This document shows positions 51,996 through 61,318 of a stretch of 64,000 nt of DNA, piece by piece (the stretch's first letter is position 1; the number at the start of each line of letters is the position of its first letter). The translations under genes and the position numbers were made by a program. This stretch comes from Bacillus_AD sp047238185 (GTDB lineage: Bacteria > Bacillota > Bacilli > Bacillales > DSM-1321), in contig NZ_JBDFMI010000001.1 in the NCBI RefSeq assembly GCF_047238185.1, positions 1,302,001 to 1,366,000 on the forward strand, read 5' to 3'. The notes beneath the pieces are model-generated. The model was given only the letters and a program-made list of their open reading frames with translations, had not been told where the DNA came from and searched no databases.

Positions 51996-52840
51996 TGAAA
52001 ATAGTAACGAAAGTCAGAGATATACAGAGTGATATGATGCTGTTGAAGAACAATGGCATGAGAATAGGTTTTGTTCCGACAATGGGCTATCTTCATGAAG
52101 GCCATGAAGCATTGTTGGCGGAAGCCAGAAGGGAAAATGACATTGTTGTGCTGAGCATTTTTGTGAATCCTCTTCAATTCGGGAAAGATGAAGATTTGGA
52201 GAAATACCCGCGGGATATTGTAAGGGATGAACAAGCAGCCCAGAAACACGGTGTTGATTATATATTCTATCCAACCGTCCAAGAAATGTACCCCGATCAT
52301 ATGTCGGTCGGTGTAACCGTATTTAGAGGAACAGATGTATTATGCGGGAAATCACGGCCAGGGCACTTTGATGGAGTAGCGACTGTTTTGACGAAACTAT
52401 TCAATATCGTCCAGCCAAATAAGGCTTATTTTGGAATGAAGGATGCACAGCAAGTCGCAGTCGTAAAAGGCATGGTACGCGATTTCAATATTCCCGTAGA
52501 AATTGTTCCGGTCGATATTGTCAGGGAAGAGGACGGCTTGGCCAAAAGCTCCAGAAATGTTTATTTATTGCAGGAGGAACGGCAAGAAGCCGCTCAATTA
52601 TTCCAAAGTCTTCAATTGGCTGTGCGCTTGATTGAGGAAGGGGAAAGAGAGCCGGCCAAGGTGATTGCAACCATTAAACACCATATAGAACAAAATACAG
52701 CCGGTAAAATTGATTATGTGGAAATTTACAGCTATCCGGCTTTGGATGCAGTGGAAAAGTTGAAGGGTGAAACCATTATTGCCATTGCTGTCCGTTTTGC
52801 TCATGCAAGATTAATAGATAATGTAACCATACAACTATAA
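51995..52840 (+). CDS. panC: Pantothenate synthetase
   Basis: 281 residues. ATP-dependent ligation of pantoate and beta-alanine. Class I aaRS-like fold with PTMGYLHEGHEALL (HxGH), FVNPLQFGKDEDLEKYPR, CGKSRPGHFDGVATVL, FGMKDAQQ and KSSRN (KMSKS-like). Translationally coupled to panB through TAATG. Confidence 0.96.
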   Translation: MKIVTKVRDIQSDMMLLKNNGMRIGFVPTMGYLHEGHEALLAEARRENDIVVLSIFVNPLQFGKDEDLEKYPRDIVRDEQAAQKHGVDYIFYPTVQEMYPDHMSVGVTVFRGTDVLCGKSRPGHFDGVATVLTKLFNIVQPNKAYFGMKDAQQVAVVKGMVRDFNIPVEIVPVDIVREEDGLAKSSRNVYLLQEERQEAAQLFQSLQLAVRLIEEGEREPAKVIATIKHHIEQNTAGKIDYVEIYSYPALDAVEKLKGETIIAIAVRFAHARLIDNVTIQL

Positions 52841-52869
52841 GTCGTAACAGAACTGAGGGAGGAATCACA

Positions 52870-53253
52870 GTGTTTCGGACAATGATGAAGGGGAAAATCC
52901 ATCGCGCTACAGTAACGGAGGCAAACCTCAATTATGTCGGCAGTATCACAATCGATGAGGATATTATTGATGCGGTGGATATGCTGCCCAATGAAAAAGT
53001 GGCTATTGTAAATAATAATAATGGTGCCCGTCTGGAAACGTATATAATTGCGGGTGAACGTGGCAGCGGTGTTGTCTGCCTAAATGGGGCAGCGGCCCGG
53101 CTAGTCCAACCGGGAGATGTAGTCATCATTATTTCGTATGCCATGTTAACAGAGGATGAGGTACAGAGCCACCGACCGAGAGTAGCAATCATGGGTGAAG
53201 GAAATAAGATCGAACAGATGATGAACCACGAACCGGAAGCGACGGTCCTATAA
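52870..53253 (+). CDS. panD: Aspartate 1-decarboxylase proenzyme
   Basis: 127 residues from GTG 52870 (GAGGGAGGAA upstream). Makes beta-alanine from aspartate with a pyruvoyl cofactor formed by self-cleavage between Gly24 and Ser25, both present in NYVGSITID. Also shows VVCLNGAAARLVQPGD, the conserved core. Completes panBCD. Confidence 0.97.
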   Translation: MFRTMMKGKIHRATVTEANLNYVGSITIDEDIIDAVDMLPNEKVAIVNNNNGARLETYIIAGERGSGVVCLNGAAARLVQPGDVVIIISYAMLTEDEVQSHRPRVAIMGEGNKIEQMMNHEPEATVL

Positions 53254-53309
53254 AGATTTGGATGGATCGTTAAACTTTATAATGCTTTATCGAAGCTGAC
53301 TGCATTGTA

Positions 53310-53350
53310 TTAAAGCCTTATAATCTGTATTATAGATTATAAGGCTTTAA
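53310..53350. other. Perfect 17-bp hairpin downstream of panD
   Basis: TTAAAGCCTTATAATCT-type arms (53310-53326 and 53334-53350) around loop GTATTAT. It has no T tract, so it is atypical as an intrinsic terminator; it could end panBCD in either direction or protect the mRNA end. Confidence 0.6.
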
Positions 53351-53469
53351 ACGCTTTGCGGCCGGCTTTTTAAGCTTGCCATATGATAGAAATATTAGAT
53401 TGCTGTTTTAGAGCGGAAGGCTAAGAAAGCCCTCAATTAGGACAGCCAGCGATTTTGAGGTGTACATTC

Positions 53470-56274
53470 ATGACGCAACGTTATGTTGTTGTGGATCTAG
53501 AAACTACCGGAAATGCGGTGAAGAAAGGCGATAAAATCATTCAGTTTGCAGCAGTGGCTATTGAGGATGATTGTATTGTTGAAACGTATTCCACATTGAT
53601 TAATCCACAACAACCCATATCACCATTTATAGAAGAATTGACAGGAATTAAAGAAGAAGACGTGGTCGGCGCACCACTATTTGAAGATGTCGCGCCGAAA
53701 ATTATGGAGTGGCTGCGGCATTCCACTTTTGTGGCGCATAATGTATTGTTTGATCTCACGTTTTTACAGGATCAATTACAAGAGGCTGGTTACCATGGTT
53801 TTTACGGCTCGACCGTGGATACTGTGGAACTGGCAAAAATCATGCGGCCATCTGCAACAAGCTATAAATTATCACACCTTGCGGAAAGGGAAGGATATGA
53901 ACATGACCGTCCACATCAAGCGGATAGTGATGCTTATGTGACAGCAGAGTTATTTCTTTTATTCAAGAAGGAATTGAGCGACTTGCCGCTTGTCACCTTG
54001 AAGCAGATGCATAAGTTATCTTATTCATTAAAGAGTGATTTGAATGAATTGCTCGAGCATCTTTTGCAGCAAAGGATGACTAAGAGCCCTATCCATCATC
54101 CATATTTATTGATCAATAAAGGGATTGCTTTCTCCAAGCCGGAGCAGGAAGCTATTTTAATGGAGAATGATGGACAAGTCTATCCTGAAAACGATATAGA
54201 GAAAATAGAGTTGCTTTCGGACGCTTTTCGGCCTTTTGAATTGCGTGAAGACCAGCTGAAAATGATGGATCTTGTTTATAAAGCGATGAATGATGGGCAA
54301 ATTTCTTTGATTGAAGCGGGAACAGGGCTGGGAAAAACGATCGGATATTTAGTGCCGGCTGCTTATTACGCGATACAGCATTCTGAAAGCATTATGATCA
54401 GCACATATACGATTGATTTACAGAATCAGCTTTTACATAAAGAACTCGCTAATTTGAAGCGGATTTTGCCATTCCCTGTCAGGTCTGTTGTTCTTAAAGG
54501 ACGTGCAAATTATTTATCATTGGCCAAATTTGACCGTGCATTAAGAGCCAAGGATGATAACTATGATAGTGCATTGACAAAGATGCAAATACTGGTTTGG
54601 CTGCTTCGGACTGAAACAGGCGATAAAGATGAACTGAATCTTTCCAGCGGAGGGGAGCTTTTTTGGGAGAAGCTCCATTGTGCACCCGGCCTTGCAAGCG
54701 AACACCAGAGTGCTTGGGAGCACTATGATTTTTATGAGCGGGCCATAAAAAAAGCGGCTGGAGCGCATATCATCATTACGAATCATTCCTATTTGATGTC
54801 TGATTATTTTTCCAAGAAAGCTCCACAGCTGCAGTCAACTACATTGATCATTGATGAGGCCCATCACTTAGAAAATGCCGCATTAAAGCATCTGGGTGCT
54901 TCCATAGATTATGTAAGTATTAAAATGATGATCAATAAAATGGGGTCATTGGACCACAACCAATTATTATTCAAACTTGAAAAAATGATCCTTGACATTA
55001 ATGATGGCCAAAAAAAGACCATCGGAATGCTTGATCGGCTTGTGCAGGAATCGATTTATGAATTAGAGCAATTTTTTCAGCTGCTATCGATTGTATGCGA
55101 ACAGGCAGGGACGAATCAAGCTGCTAAACAGGCAATGCCATTGCAGACAATTCTTGAAGGAAAGAAAGAGGCACAGCCATTATTTATGCTGGCGGAGCGT
55201 CTGGCAGAGCATTTTAAGCGTGTTGCTTCGATATTAACTGAGCAAGTTCGGTATATTATGGAAAATGGGCAGCCTGGAAAGGTGCAGCTGTATTATTTAA
55301 CTGAAATAGAAAATATCGCTTCGTCACTGATAGAATATGGCCGTTTGTTGAGAGAATTCATTATGAACAATAAAGAGGATGTTCTCTATTGGGTTGAGTG
55401 GAACAGGAATAGCCCAAGCCAGTATGTCTATTTATTTTCACAGCCGATATCTGGAGGAAGCGAAATGTGGCACCGCTATTTCTCTAAACTGCGCTCGGCG
55501 GTATTGACCTCTTCTACATTAACTGTAAAAGGGACATTTGACTATATGGAGAAGAAGCTCGGCCTAAATGGGCAAAAGGTGGAAAAGGCGATTTATCCTT
55601 CTCCTTTCGACTATGAGAAAAAAGTGAAATTGCTTGTTGCGGATGATATACCGGATGTGAGCACAGTGACGGCAGATCAATATGCTTCCCATATCGCCTC
55701 GTATATCGAAAAATCTGCAATCGCAACGAAAGGAAGAATGCTCGTTCTGTTCACGTCCCATGAAATGCTGAAGTTGACCAATGATCATTTAAGGCAGAAT
55801 CAGGAGCTTCTCGACTTTACTATTCTATCCCAGGGAATTTCCAGTAAAAGTAAAACACGGCTTATTAAGTACTTTCAAAACTATGATAAATCTATCCTAT
55901 TAGGGACTGCGAGCTTTTGGGATGGCTTGGATTTGCCGGGAGAAGCGCTGCAATGCCTGATGGTAGTGAGGTTGCCGTTTTCTCCTCCCAATGAACCGAT
56001 TACGGAAGCAAGGTTGAAGAAGTTAAAAGAGAAAGGGGAAAACCCATTCCTTTCTTATTCATTGCCTGAAGCGATCGTCCGTTTTCGCCAAGGATTTGGA
56101 CGATTGATCAGGACTGCCGAGGATAAAGGGGTATGCATTATTTGCGACCGCCGCATCCTTTCCGGTTACTATGGGGAAGATTTCCTTCGGTCCATCCCGA
56201 AAGTGGAAGTGGAGACGACCGTTGAAAATCAATTGCAGGAAAAAGTGAAAGCTTGGCTCTATGGATCTAAATGA
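53470..56274 (+). CDS. dinG: DinG-type helicase/3'-5' exonuclease
   Basis: 934 residues from ATG 53470 (GAGGTG nine bases upstream). Residues 1-170 are a DnaQ-like exonuclease (VVVDLETTGNAV with the catalytic D and E, HNVLFDLTFL, HQADSDAYVTAEL). The rest is a superfamily 2 XPD/DinG-like helicase with Walker A EAGTGLGKTIGY and DEAH box IIDEAHHLEN, and QGFGRLIR motif VI. The four Fe-S cysteines of E. coli DinG are not evident; Gram-positive DinG with an exonuclease domain lacks them and has been reported to act mainly as an exonuclease. Confidence 0.94.
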   Translation: MTQRYVVVDLETTGNAVKKGDKIIQFAAVAIEDDCIVETYSTLINPQQPISPFIEELTGIKEEDVVGAPLFEDVAPKIMEWLRHSTFVAHNVLFDLTFLQDQLQEAGYHGFYGSTVDTVELAKIMRPSATSYKLSHLAEREGYEHDRPHQADSDAYVTAELFLLFKKELSDLPLVTLKQMHKLSYSLKSDLNELLEHLLQQRMTKSPIHHPYLLINKGIAFSKPEQEAILMENDGQVYPENDIEKIELLSDAFRPFELREDQLKMMDLVYKAMNDGQISLIEAGTGLGKTIGYLVPAAYYAIQHSESIMISTYTIDLQNQLLHKELANLKRILPFPVRSVVLKGRANYLSLAKFDRALRAKDDNYDSALTKMQILVWLLRTETGDKDELNLSSGGELFWEKLHCAPGLASEHQSAWEHYDFYERAIKKAAGAHIIITNHSYLMSDYFSKKAPQLQSTTLIIDEAHHLENAALKHLGASIDYVSIKMMINKMGSLDHNQLLFKLEKMILDINDGQKKTIGMLDRLVQESIYELEQFFQLLSIVCEQAGTNQAAKQAMPLQTILEGKKEAQPLFMLAERLAEHFKRVASILTEQVRYIMENGQPGKVQLYYLTEIENIASSLIEYGRLLREFIMNNKEDVLYWVEWNRNSPSQYVYLFSQPISGGSEMWHRYFSKLRSAVLTSSTLTVKGTFDYMEKKLGLNGQKVEKAIYPSPFDYEKKVKLLVADDIPDVSTVTADQYASHIASYIEKSAIATKGRMLVLFTSHEMLKLTNDHLRQNQELLDFTILSQGISSKSKTRLIKYFQNYDKSILLGTASFWDGLDLPGEALQCLMVVRLPFSPPNEPITEARLKKLKEKGENPFLSYSLPEAIVRFRQGFGRLIRTAEDKGVCIICDRRILSGYYGEDFLRSIPKVEVETTVENQLQEKVKAWLYGSK

Positions 56275-56363
56275 TGAAGTGGTGATAAGGAAAGGGAGTA
56301 GGGAGGATTTTTAGCGGGCAATGCAATTTTTTGATTAAATTTTTATTTTTTCAACAGAAAAAC

Positions 56364-56372
56364 TGTTATAAT
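56364..56372 (+). promoter_or_regulatory. Extended -10 promoter of ypmA-ypmB-aspB
   Basis: TGTTATAAT, 72 bases before ypmA. A/T-rich upstream without a clear -35. The B. subtilis neighbour ypmT is not seen in the 170-base dinG-ypmA gap. Confidence 0.55.
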
Positions 56373-56443
56373 GTTCACAGAATCATCATGTAAGTAGATG
56401 AAGGAATAGGGATACATATTTCTGTTGCCGGGGGGCATTTATC

Positions 56444-56614
56444 ATGCAAGATAAACCAGAAGTGATTTCAACGGTCAAGGTTCAATATCAACCAGATCTT
56501 TATAAGATCGTCGATACATTGAATCGGAGCTTGAAATATGATCAACTCATGTTCGGCTTGGCTCTTGACCGGGAGAATCAAGAACAGGCTGTCATTACGA
56601 TCTATCGAACATAA
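56444..56614 (+). CDS. ypmA: Small protein YpmA (DUF4264 type)
   Basis: 56 residues, ATG 56444 to TAA 56614, preceded by CCGGGGGG as a G-rich RBS. The sequence contains PEVISTVKVQYQPDLYKIVD, LMFGLALD and ends AVITIYRT, the conserved pattern of YpmA. Small soluble protein of unknown function, conserved in position just before ypmB and aspB. Confidence 0.8.
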   Translation: MQDKPEVISTVKVQYQPDLYKIVDTLNRSLKYDQLMFGLALDRENQEQAVITIYRT

Positions 56615-56629
56615 AAGTGAGTGGTATTT

Positions 56630-57124
56630 TTGAAAAAATGGATTTGGATTATCAGTTTTATCATTATTCTGATTATTGGATATGTGATTGCAAGTTATAT
56701 GGTCGGAGTGAATGCCCAGACCAAAGATGAAGAAAAAGGCGCTGCAATTGCCAAAGATGAAGGCGGCCTTGCAAGCGTTAGCGAAAGTTATGTATTCCGC
56801 GGCAAAAAAGCCTATTATATTGTTACTGGCAAAGATTCCGAGAGCGTCAAGCAAGTACTGTGGATCCCAAAGGATGGAAAGAATACCCATATTGCAAAAA
56901 GGAAATATTCTGAGGGTGCCACCCGTAGCGAGATCTTGGAAAAAGTAAAGTCTACCGGACTTCCGGTGTCAATCGTTTCGGCTAAGATCGGTATGATTGA
57001 ATTCAATAAAGACAAGAATAGAGAAATTTGGGAAGTCGTCTTTAAAGATGAAAAAGGAAAACTGAATTATTATTATTATGATTTCTTTACTGGAGACATG
57101 TTAAGAAATTATGAAAACATATAA
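56630..57124 (+). CDS. ypmB: YpmB-type membrane-anchored PepSY-like protein
   Basis: 164 residues from TTG 56630 (start uncertain; GTG 56621 is also in frame). N-terminal membrane anchor (WIWIISFIIILIIGYVIASYM) and an extracytoplasmic domain with KAYYIVTGKDSESVKQVLWIP and a closing IWEVVFKDEKGKLNYYYYDFFTGD, typical of PepSY-like (DUF5590) folds. Function unknown. Between ypmA and aspB, which follows 19 bases later. Confidence 0.85.
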   Translation: MKKWIWIISFIIILIIGYVIASYMVGVNAQTKDEEKGAAIAKDEGGLASVSESYVFRGKKAYYIVTGKDSESVKQVLWIPKDGKNTHIAKRKYSEGATRSEILEKVKSTGLPVSIVSAKIGMIEFNKDKNREIWEVVFKDEKGKLNYYYYDFFTGDMLRNYENI

Positions 57125-57142
57125 ATTGGGGGAGAATTTAGA

Positions 57143-58330
57143 ATGAAATTGGCAAAACGTGTTCAAGCTCTTACACCATCATCTACACTTGCAATTACTG
57201 CTAAAGCGAAGGAGCTGAAAGCACAAGGACTTGACGTCATAGGATTGGGGGCAGGGGAACCTGACTTCAACACACCGCAGCACATTATTGATCAAGCGGC
57301 AGCATCGATGAATGAAGGCCAAACGAAATATACCCCTTCTGCAGGCCTGCCAAGATTAAAGCAAGCGATAGTCGATAAGCTGAAGCGAGACCAACACCTG
57401 GATTACAAGACTTCGGAAGTGATTGTCACAACGGGTGCCAAGCATGCTCTTTACACGTTATTCCAAGCTATTCTGGATGAAGGGGACGAAGTAATCATCC
57501 CGACTCCATACTGGGTCAGCTATCCTGAACAAGTGAAGCTTGCTGGAGGGAAACCTGTTTATTGCGAAGGGAAAGAAGAGAATCAGTTTAAAATTACACC
57601 TGAAGCTCTTGAGGCTTGTCTCTCAGAAAGTACTAAAGCGGTTATATTGAATTCGCCAAGCAATCCTACCGGGATGCTCTATACTAAAGATGAATTGAAA
57701 GCCCTTGGAGAGGTTTGCTTAAAGCATGATTTGCTAATCGTTTCGGACGAAATTTATGAAAAACTTGTTTATGGCGAAAATAAACATAGTTCGATTGCCG
57801 AATTATCCCCAGAACTAAAAGAACATACAATCATCATTAATGGTGTATCAAAATCGCATAGTATGACAGGCTGGAGAATTGGCTATGCTGTTGGAAATGA
57901 AATGATCATTAAAGCTATGACAAACCTTGCAAGCCACAGTACTTCCAATCCGACTACACCAGCCCAATTTGGGGCTATTGCAGCCTACGAAGGGCCTCAG
58001 GATGCAGTTGAAGAGATGAGGCAGGCATTTGCTGAACGATTATCCATTATTTATGAGCAATTGACTGCTATACCTGGCTTTACATGCATTAAGCCTCAAG
58101 GAGCCTTCTATTTGTTCCCGAACGTCAAGGAGGCGGCATCTTCCTGCGGATACAGCTCTGTGGATGAATTTGCTTCAGCACTTCTAGAAGAAGCGCTTGT
58201 TGCGGTTATCCCTGGATCTGGATTTGGAGCTCCGGAAAACATTCGGCTGTCGTATGCTACATCATTGGAACAATTGGAAAAAGCAGTAGAACGCATGTCA
58301 ACATTTGTCCATTCAAAAATGAATGGCTGA
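57143..58330 (+). CDS. aspB: Aspartate aminotransferase
   Basis: 395 residues. Class I PLP transaminase linking aspartate/oxaloacetate and glutamate/2-oxoglutarate. Marks: GAGEPDFNTP, SPSNPTGMLY, SDEIYEKLVY, PLP lysine in GVSKSHSMTGWRIGY. RBS TTGGGGGAG. Aspartate feeds asnS (downstream), panD and dapB pathways. Own terminator. Confidence 0.95.
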   Translation: MKLAKRVQALTPSSTLAITAKAKELKAQGLDVIGLGAGEPDFNTPQHIIDQAAASMNEGQTKYTPSAGLPRLKQAIVDKLKRDQHLDYKTSEVIVTTGAKHALYTLFQAILDEGDEVIIPTPYWVSYPEQVKLAGGKPVYCEGKEENQFKITPEALEACLSESTKAVILNSPSNPTGMLYTKDELKALGEVCLKHDLLIVSDEIYEKLVYGENKHSSIAELSPELKEHTIIINGVSKSHSMTGWRIGYAVGNEMIIKAMTNLASHSTSNPTTPAQFGAIAAYEGPQDAVEEMRQAFAERLSIIYEQLTAIPGFTCIKPQGAFYLFPNVKEAASSCGYSSVDEFASALLEEALVAVIPGSGFGAPENIRLSYATSLEQLEKAVERMSTFVHSKMNG

Positions 58331-58341
58331 GCAGGTTCTTG

Positions 58342-58367
58342 AAAGCTAAGCGGATGCTTAGCTTTTC
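58342..58367 (+). terminator. Terminator of aspB
   Basis: AAAGCTAAGC/GCTTAGCTTT perfect 10-bp stem with loop GGAT and T tail. Confidence 0.88.
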
Positions 58368-58417
58368 CTTTGCCCTGCGTTTTTGACCAAAATAGAAGGA
58401 AACTGTTATGACAATCA

Positions 58418-58446
58418 TTGATTGAAGGAAGACACAAAGGTATAAT
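58418..58446 (+). promoter_or_regulatory. sigma-A promoter of asnS
   Basis: TTGATT (58418-58423), exact 17-base spacer, TATAAT (58441-58446); 48 bases before the asnS start. The leader is too short for a T-box, so no T-box control here. Confidence 0.75.
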
Positions 58447-58493
58447 GGTATAGGTAAAGAAGTGCTTTTGTAAAATTTGGAGGGAATATTGCA

Positions 58494-59786
58494 TTGAAAA
58501 CAACTATTTCGCAAGTATATAAATACGTAGATCAAGAAGTGACAATCGGTTGCTGGATCGCCAATAAACGTTCCAGCGGTAAAATCGCTTTCTTGCAGCT
58601 TCGTGATGGAACTGGATTCATCCAAGGTGTTGTAGTAAAAGCGGAAGTAAGTGAAGAATTATTCCAAAAAGCAAAATCGGTCACACAGGAAACATCACTG
58701 TATGTGACAGGTAAAGTGGCTGTCGATGAACGCTCGCCATTTGGCTACGAATTGCAAGTAACGGGCCTGGAAATCATCCATGAAGCGACTGATTATCCGA
58801 TCACACCAAAAGCCCATGGTACAGAGTTTCTTATGGACCACCGCCATTTATGGCTTCGTTCTAAGCGCCAGCATGCGGTAATGAAAATCCGAAATGAGAT
58901 TATTCGTGCTACATATGAATTTTTCAACGATAACGGATTTACTAAAGTAGATCCGCCAATTCTTACTGGAAGCGCCCCTGAAGGAACTACAGAACTGTTT
59001 GCAACTAAATATTTTGATGAAGATGCTTTCCTTTCACAAAGCGGTCAGCTTTATATGGAAGCCGCGGCGATGGCTCTTGGAAAAGTATTTTCTTTTGGGC
59101 CGACTTTCCGTGCCGAGAAATCAAAAACAAGACGCCATTTGATCGAATTCTGGATGATCGAGCCTGAGATGGCCTTTGTTACTTTTGATGAAAATCTGGA
59201 AGTACAAGAGCAATATGTTTCTTATATCATCCAATCTGTCCTTAAGAATTGCGCGTTGGAATTGAAAACATTGGATCGCGATGTGAGCAAGCTGGAAAAA
59301 ATCACTGCTCCGTTCCCGCGCATTACGTACGATGATGCATTGAAATTCTTGCATGAAAAAGGATTCGATGATATCGAATGGGGAGATGACTTCGGTTCAC
59401 CCCATGAAACAGCTATCGCTGAACATTATGAAAAGCCAGTGTTTATTACGCACTATCCGACTTCTTTGAAGCCATTCTATATGCAGCCTGATTCGGAGCG
59501 TCCGGAAGTGGTGCTTTGCGCCGATCTGATCGCACCTGAGGGCTATGGAGAAATCATTGGAGGCTCAGAGCGTATCCATGATCTAACTATGCTTGAAGCC
59601 AATGTTGAAAAACACGGCCTTGATGCTGCAGCATATAAATGGTATATGGAATTGCGCCAATATGGCTCTGTTCCGCATTCAGGATTCGGATTGGGTCTGG
59701 AACGCACGGTTGCCTGGATCAGTGGCGTCGAGCATGTACGGGAGACCATCCCATTCCCGCGTCTGTTGAACCGTTTATACCCTTAA
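58494..59786 (+). CDS. asnS: Asparaginyl-tRNA synthetase
   Basis: 430 residues starting at TTG 58494 (GGAGGG upstream). Class IIb enzyme: N-terminal OB-fold anticodon-binding domain (YVDQEVTIGCWIANKRSSGKIAFLQLRDG as two consecutive stretches), then the catalytic core with motif 2 FRAEKSKTRRHLIEFWMIE and motif 3 GFGLGLERTVAWISG. Same length as B. subtilis AsnS. Monocistronic with promoter and terminator. Confidence 0.96.
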   Translation: MKTTISQVYKYVDQEVTIGCWIANKRSSGKIAFLQLRDGTGFIQGVVVKAEVSEELFQKAKSVTQETSLYVTGKVAVDERSPFGYELQVTGLEIIHEATDYPITPKAHGTEFLMDHRHLWLRSKRQHAVMKIRNEIIRATYEFFNDNGFTKVDPPILTGSAPEGTTELFATKYFDEDAFLSQSGQLYMEAAAMALGKVFSFGPTFRAEKSKTRRHLIEFWMIEPEMAFVTFDENLEVQEQYVSYIIQSVLKNCALELKTLDRDVSKLEKITAPFPRITYDDALKFLHEKGFDDIEWGDDFGSPHETAIAEHYEKPVFITHYPTSLKPFYMQPDSERPEVVLCADLIAPEGYGEIIGGSERIHDLTMLEANVEKHGLDAAAYKWYMELRQYGSVPHSGFGLGLERTVAWISGVEHVRETIPFPRLLNRLYP

Positions 59787-59798
59787 TGAACGACCTAT

Positions 59799-59830
59799 AC
59801 CCGACAGCTATTATGGCATGTCGGGTTTTT
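59799..59830 (+). terminator. Terminator of asnS
   Basis: ACCCGACA/TGTCGGGT stem with 12-base loop and T run. Confidence 0.88.
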
Positions 59831-59897
59831 AATTTTTATACGCATAGTTAAAGGCAGTGAAAGCAAGATTTACTTGTTCTTACTTGTTTGCCTTTCA

Positions 59898-59906
59898 TGA
59901 TATACT
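59898..59906 (+). promoter_or_regulatory. Extended -10 promoter of dnaD
   Basis: TGATATACT, extended -10 only 20 bases before the dnaD ATG; RBS AGAGGTG follows. Confidence 0.45.
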
Positions 59907-59925
59907 AAGTAAGAGGTGTCTCGAA

Positions 59926-60627
59926 ATGATAAAAGAACAACTACTATCTTGGCTTCAGGAAGGAACGGTTACAATTCCTTCTTTTCTTTTGGTGCATTAT
60001 GCGGAAATGGGTTTGGATGAGCAGGAGTTATTGCTTTTGCTGCAATTGGACCACTTTCAGAAAGAAGGGAATAGGTTCCCTACCCCTATGGAAATCAGCG
60101 ACAGAATGTCATTTACAGCCGCTGATTGTGCTGGCCTTCTCCGTAATTTGATTCAAAAAGGATTTTTGGAATTGAATGAAGACCAAACACAGGAATCTGT
60201 GATAGGTGAATCCTATTCTTTGCAACCATTGTACAGTAAAATGATTGAGCATTTTTTATATAAACAAAATAGGGAAATCCACCTACGCCAGGAAAAAGAT
60301 GAAAAGAGCCTATATACCATATTCGAACAGGAATTTGGACGTCCTTTGTCTCCGTTTGAATGCGAAACGTTGGGCATGTGGCTGGATGATGACCACCATG
60401 GCAGTGAAATCATTATGACTGCGTTAAGGGAAGCTGTCGTTGCCGGAAAATTGAACTTTAGATACATCGACCGTATCTTATTTGAATGGAAAAAGAATGG
60501 AATTAAAACAGTTGATCAAGCAAAAGCGTATGGCGAAAAGTTCCGCACTTATCCCAAAAGGGAGCAGAAGCCCAAGCCTCGTACTTCAACTAAGGAAATC
60601 CAGTTTTATAATTGGCTGGAGAAATAA
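59926..60627 (+). CDS. dnaD: DNA replication initiation protein DnaD
   Basis: 233 residues from ATG 59926 (AGAGGTG upstream; a longer frame is rejected). Primosomal protein acting with DnaA, DnaB and DnaI to load the helicase at oriC and restart sites. N-terminal winged helix (LLLLLQLDHFQKEGNRFPTP) for oligomerisation; C-terminal DDBH2 domain with FRYIDRILFEWKKNG (YxxxIxxxW-like motif) for DNA binding. nth and ypoC follow in the same direction. Confidence 0.95.
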   Translation: MIKEQLLSWLQEGTVTIPSFLLVHYAEMGLDEQELLLLLQLDHFQKEGNRFPTPMEISDRMSFTAADCAGLLRNLIQKGFLELNEDQTQESVIGESYSLQPLYSKMIEHFLYKQNREIHLRQEKDEKSLYTIFEQEFGRPLSPFECETLGMWLDDDHHGSEIIMTALREAVVAGKLNFRYIDRILFEWKKNGIKTVDQAKAYGEKFRTYPKREQKPKPRTSTKEIQFYNWLEK

Positions 60628-60656
60628 ACTGAAACAAGGATGAAGGGGAAGACCGC

Positions 60657-61304
60657 ATGCTGAATAAAACGCAAACGTTATACTGCATAGATAAGATGAA
60701 GGAAATGTTTCCGAATGCGCACTGTGAACTGGTGCACCGCAATCCCTTCGAATTGGTGATTGCTGTTGCATTATCCGCCCAGTGCACGGATGTCCTTGTA
60801 AACAAGGTAACGGCTACTCTCTTTCAGAAGTATAAAACGCCTGAGGACTATTTAGCTGTGCCTCTTGAGGAACTTCAGGATGATATTAGATCCATTGGGT
60901 TGTTCCGTAATAAAGCGAAGAATATCCAAAAGCTATGCACAATGCTGATAGACGACTTTGATGGAATCGTCCCTTCAACCCGCGAAGAATTGGTTAAATT
61001 GCCGGGAGTGGGAAGAAAAACCGCCAATGTCGTCATGTCGGTCGCTTTTGGGGAACCGGCTATCGCAGTCGATACCCATGTGGAACGGGTGAGTAAACGC
61101 CTTGGAATATGCCGGTATAAGGATAATGTACTTCAGGTAGAGGAAGCATTAATGAAGAAAGTGCCGATGGAAGAGTGGTCGTTGACGCACCATACAATGA
61201 TTTTTTTCGGCCGTTACCATTGCAAGGCACAGAACCCTAAATGTGAAATCTGTCCATTGAATTCGTTATGCCGAGAAGGCAAGAAAAGACTTAAGGCGAA
61301 ATAG
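60657..61304 (+). CDS. nth: Endonuclease III
   Basis: 215 residues. DNA glycosylase/AP lyase removing oxidised pyrimidines. Helix-hairpin-helix LPGVGRKTANVV with the catalytic Lys, then Asp in IAVDTHVERVS. [4Fe-4S] cluster cysteines with Cx6Cx2Cx5C spacing lie at YHCKAQNPKCEICPLNSLC near the C-terminus. RBS AAGGGGAAG. Conserved dnaD-nth-ypoC-ponA order. Confidence 0.96.
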   Translation: MLNKTQTLYCIDKMKEMFPNAHCELVHRNPFELVIAVALSAQCTDVLVNKVTATLFQKYKTPEDYLAVPLEELQDDIRSIGLFRNKAKNIQKLCTMLIDDFDGIVPSTREELVKLPGVGRKTANVVMSVAFGEPAIAVDTHVERVSKRLGICRYKDNVLQVEEALMKKVPMEEWSLTHHTMIFFGRYHCKAQNPKCEICPLNSLCREGKKRLKAK

Positions 61305-61318
61305 AGGGAAAAAGGAAA

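Noticed and set aside
58331..58493. T-box riboswitch upstream of asnS
   Set aside because: The promoter lies only 48 bases before the start codon, leaving no room for a T-box.
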